From Brevibacillus daliensis (GTDB taxonomy: Bacteria > Bacillota > Bacilli > Brevibacillales > Brevibacillaceae), in NCBI RefSeq assembly GCF_021245735.1, contig NZ_JAJISB010000008.1:1-64000 (forward strand): 64,000 bases of DNA, written 5' to 3'. Made by a program: the position numbers and the translations under genes. The notes under the pieces were generated by a model. It did not search any database and was not told the origin of the DNA. It worked only from the letters and a program-made list of their open reading frames with translations. This document shows positions 61,885 to 64,000 of this stretch, piece after piece. Within the stretch, counting starts at the first letter, position 1. Each line of letters begins with the position of its first letter.

Positions 61885-61889
61885 CAGCG

Positions 61890-62687
61890 ATGCTTACAAT
61901 CTCCAATGTTAATAAAACCTTCAATGAGGGTACGGTAAATGAAAAAATAGCGTTGCGTAACATTAATCTTCATTTGGCTCCAGGTGATTTTGTTACAGTA
62001 ATCGGTAGTAATGGTGCTGGTAAATCTACATTGATGAATGCCATTTCAGGTGGTTATATCCCTGATACAGGTACGATCAAAATTGCTGAACAAATGGTTA
62101 CGAAGTGGAATGAACACAATCGCGCCTCACTGATTGGTCGAGTTTTTCAGGACCCAATGGCGGGGACTGCGCCTAATATGACGATCGAAGAGAACCTGGC
62201 CATCGCCTATTCGCGCGGTAAGAAGAGAAGACTGGGACTTGGGGTCACCAGTAAAAAACGGGCGCTTTTTCAAGAAAGATTGAGAATGCTAGACCAAGGA
62301 TTAGAAAATCGCTTAAAAACGAAAGTAGGCTTTTTATCGGGAGGTCAACGCCAGGCACTCAGCTTACTTATGGCTACATTTACTAATCCGAAAATTCTGC
62401 TATTGGATGAGCACACAGCAGCACTTGATCCTAAACGTGCAGCGTTAATTGTTGATTTGACACTGAAGGTTGTTAATGAAAATAAGCTAACCACACTAAT
62501 GGTTACGCATAATATGGAACAAGCCCTGAACATGGGAAATCGTCTATTAATGCTGCATGATGGTTCAATCATTCTTGATATTCCACAAGAGAAAAAGTCC
62601 CAAATGACAACGAATGACCTCCTTCGCGCTTTTGAAGAAGCGAGAGGTGGAGAGAAGTTAACCGAGGATAGATATATTCTCGCATAA
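61890..62687 (+). CDS. ABC transporter ATP-binding protein (TrpZ-like)
   Basis: The 265-residue ATPase powers the preceding permease. Walker A is GSNGAGKSTLMNAIS (about residues 38-52), the signature is LSGGQRQALSLLMA, Walker B is ILLLDEHTAALDP and the switch His lies in LMVTHNMEQAL. The Q-loop is in GRVFQDPMAGTAPNMTIEEN. It starts 5 bases after the permease stop with GGGGG upstream. With the two genes before it, it makes a complete importer. Confidence 0.92.
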   Translation: MLTISNVNKTFNEGTVNEKIALRNINLHLAPGDFVTVIGSNGAGKSTLMNAISGGYIPDTGTIKIAEQMVTKWNEHNRASLIGRVFQDPMAGTAPNMTIEENLAIAYSRGKKRRLGLGVTSKKRALFQERLRMLDQGLENRLKTKVGFLSGGQRQALSLLMATFTNPKILLLDEHTAALDPKRAALIVDLTLKVVNENKLTTLMVTHNMEQALNMGNRLLMLHDGSIILDIPQEKKSQMTTNDLLRAFEEARGGEKLTEDRYILA

Positions 62688-62791
62688 GAATAACAAATGA
62701 TCGGATTGTTTTCATAGGATTCGGCATATAAGTAGAATGAGTTAATGGTAACCTCGAATCGAATAAGAAAATAGAGAAAGAGGGCATCCAC

Positions 62792-64000
62792 ATGAATTGG
62801 AATAAAAAATCATTGGCACTAGTATCATCAGTATTGTTTGCAAGTACGGCATTGGCAGGATGTGGGGGAGCAGGAAACAATGCAGGAGGCGGGACACAAT
62901 CTGGTGGCACCGGTGGCGCTACTGCTACAGGTGACAATAAAATTGTAATCGCAATGGTTGGACCACTTTCTGGTTCCATTTCAGACTACGGTGATTCGGC
63001 AAAAACAGGTGCAGAGTATGCACTTAAACAGAAGGTTGCCAAATTTAAGGAATTAGGCTTTGAGCTTTCCATGAATCCATTGGATGACCAAGGTGAACCA
63101 AAACAAGGGGTTGTAAACGCGCAGAAAGCAATCTCTGATCCAAATGTAATTGCATTAGTGGGTCACGTAACGACAGGTTCATCCCTTGCTGCATTACCTA
63201 ATTATGAAACTGCGAAACTTGCAATGGTGGCACCTTCCACTACAGGACCTGACTTCACAGAAAGTGGAAAAAAAGTTGCTCACCGTATTTGCGCTCGTGA
63301 TGATCAGCAAGGAAGTAAAGCAGCTCTATATGCGAAAAACACGTTGAACGTAAAAAATGCCATGCTTATTCATGACAAGCAAGCTTATGGTCAAGGCTTG
63401 GCTGACCAGGTAAAAGCACAATTTGAAAAAGATGGTGTGCAAGTTGTTGGTTTTGAAGGAATTACTGCCGGTGAGAAGGATTACAATGCTGTCGTTAACC
63501 AGGTAATGGCGAAAAATCCTGAAATGATTTACTTCGGAGGCTATTATGCGGAAGCAGGAATCTTGATCAAACAGCTTCGCGATAAAGGCTTCAAAGGGGT
63601 ATTCATGGGTGCTGACGGTCTTGACTCAGCAGAAATGTTCAAAATCGCTGGTCCAGCTGCTGAAGGCGTAGTATTTACGTCTGTAGTAGGGGATATCGGC
63701 GCTACAGAGGAAGGGAAGAAATGGATTTCTGATTTTGAAAAAGATACTGGCAAAAAAGTCGGAATCTTCACTTCTTTCGGTTATGACGCTATGAATGTTA
63801 CTTTGAATGGAGTAGAACAAGCAATCAAAGCAAACGGTAATAAAAAACCTACACGTGAGCAAGTGCTTGAAGCTATTCATGGCACAAAAGATTTTAAAGG
63901 TCAGTTCGTAAACGTAACATTTGACGAAAAAGGTGACAACCAAAACGCTCAAATCTTTATTTACGAATACACAACTGATAACAAGAAGTTCATTGGTGAA
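62792..64000 (+). CDS. Branched-chain amino-acid ABC transporter substrate-binding lipoprotein (runs off right edge)
   Basis: From ATG 62792 (ribosome binding site AAAGAGGG) an uninterrupted frame of 403 codons continues past the end of the window. It has a lipoprotein signal with lipobox LAGC and C24, a Gly-rich linker and a LivJ/LivK-type periplasmic-binding fold. Recognisable stretches are IVIAMVGPLSGSISDYGDSA, LVGHVTTGSSLAALPNYE, MLIHDKQAYGQGLADQVK and YFGGYYAEAGILIKQLRDKG. Leu/Ile/Val-type amino acids are the likely ligand. The permease and ATPase genes would lie to the right. It is the second binding-protein gene in a row but belongs to a different family from the one at 59871. Confidence 0.93.
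   Translation, partial: MNWNKKSLALVSSVLFASTALAGCGGAGNNAGGGTQSGGTGGATATGDNKIVIAMVGPLSGSISDYGDSAKTGAEYALKQKVAKFKELGFELSMNPLDDQGEPKQGVVNAQKAISDPNVIALVGHVTTGSSLAALPNYETAKLAMVAPSTTGPDFTESGKKVAHRICARDDQQGSKAALYAKNTLNVKNAMLIHDKQAYGQGLADQVKAQFEKDGVQVVGFEGITAGEKDYNAVVNQVMAKNPEMIYFGGYYAEAGILIKQLRDKGFKGVFMGADGLDSAEMFKIAGPAAEGVVFTSVVGDIGATEEGKKWISDFEKDTGKKVGIFTSFGYDAMNVTLNGVEQAIKANGNKKPTREQVLEAIHGTKDFKGQFVNVTFDEKGDNQNAQIFIYEYTTDNKKFIGE

Overview
The window looks like the chromosome of a low-GC, spore-forming Firmicute of the Bacillales, most likely Brevibacillus-like. Support comes from strong GGAGG ribosome binding sites, a tiny YjcZ-like sporulation gene, a Bacillus-type b(o/a)3 oxidase, an Sfp-type phosphopantetheinyl transferase and a typical mnmA. 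The species is inferred from gene content; no rRNA or tRNA was seen.

Positions 1-18 kb are an accessory region full of damaged genes. An IS3-type end cuts a YqeB-like gene at the left edge. Then come a TetR regulator, remnants of GNAT, PaiB-like and PNPOx genes, and two diverged copies of one block (terminator, ECF sigma start, convergent EamA gene) at about 3.3-4.8 kb and 7.6-10.1 kb. Intact genes here include a streptogramin A acetyltransferase (Vat), a DUF1835 protein, GNAT enzymes, a DAO-type oxidoreductase, a serine hydrolase, a DUF4097 lipoprotein with a TipAL-type MerR regulator, a threonine dehydratase-like enzyme, and a divergent LysE/XRE pair lying inside a broken second MerR copy. 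Several genes carry one in-frame stop after which the reading frame is still conserved.

Positions 17.4-24.2 kb hold a stripped-down ethanolamine utilisation locus: eutP remnant, eutV with its receiver domain deleted in frame, eutW, eutA, eutB, eutC and one shell gene, eutM. Two leaders (17395-17479 and 19689-19772) have the dual-hairpin plus terminator layout recognised by ANTAR antiterminators. The usual eutH, eutE, eutG, eutL, eutN and eutT are absent.

Positions 24-34 kb hold a Gfo/Idh/MocA oxidoreductase, a lipoprotein, a stress-type SDR, an FNR-box-preceded b(o/a)3 oxidase operon (subunit IIa, CbaB, CbaA), IS debris, a MerR-MFS efflux operon and a truncated IS3-family element whose right end is identical to the sequence at the left edge of the window.

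Positions 34-64 kb are mostly intact. They include a phytoene-desaturase-like flavoprotein, an ABC-F ATPase, a SNF2-SWIM-PPTase operon, an aldehyde dehydrogenase/DUF779 pair, a PTS operon (PRD regulator, EIIA, EIIB, EIIC, class II aldolase), a fosmidomycin-resistance-type MFS, an unassigned 399-residue protein, a 3-hydroxyacyl-CoA dehydrogenase, mnmA, an APC permease, an acyl-CoA synthetase, small proteins, a TrpXYZ-like ABC transporter and the start of a branched-chain amino acid binding protein that runs off the right edge.
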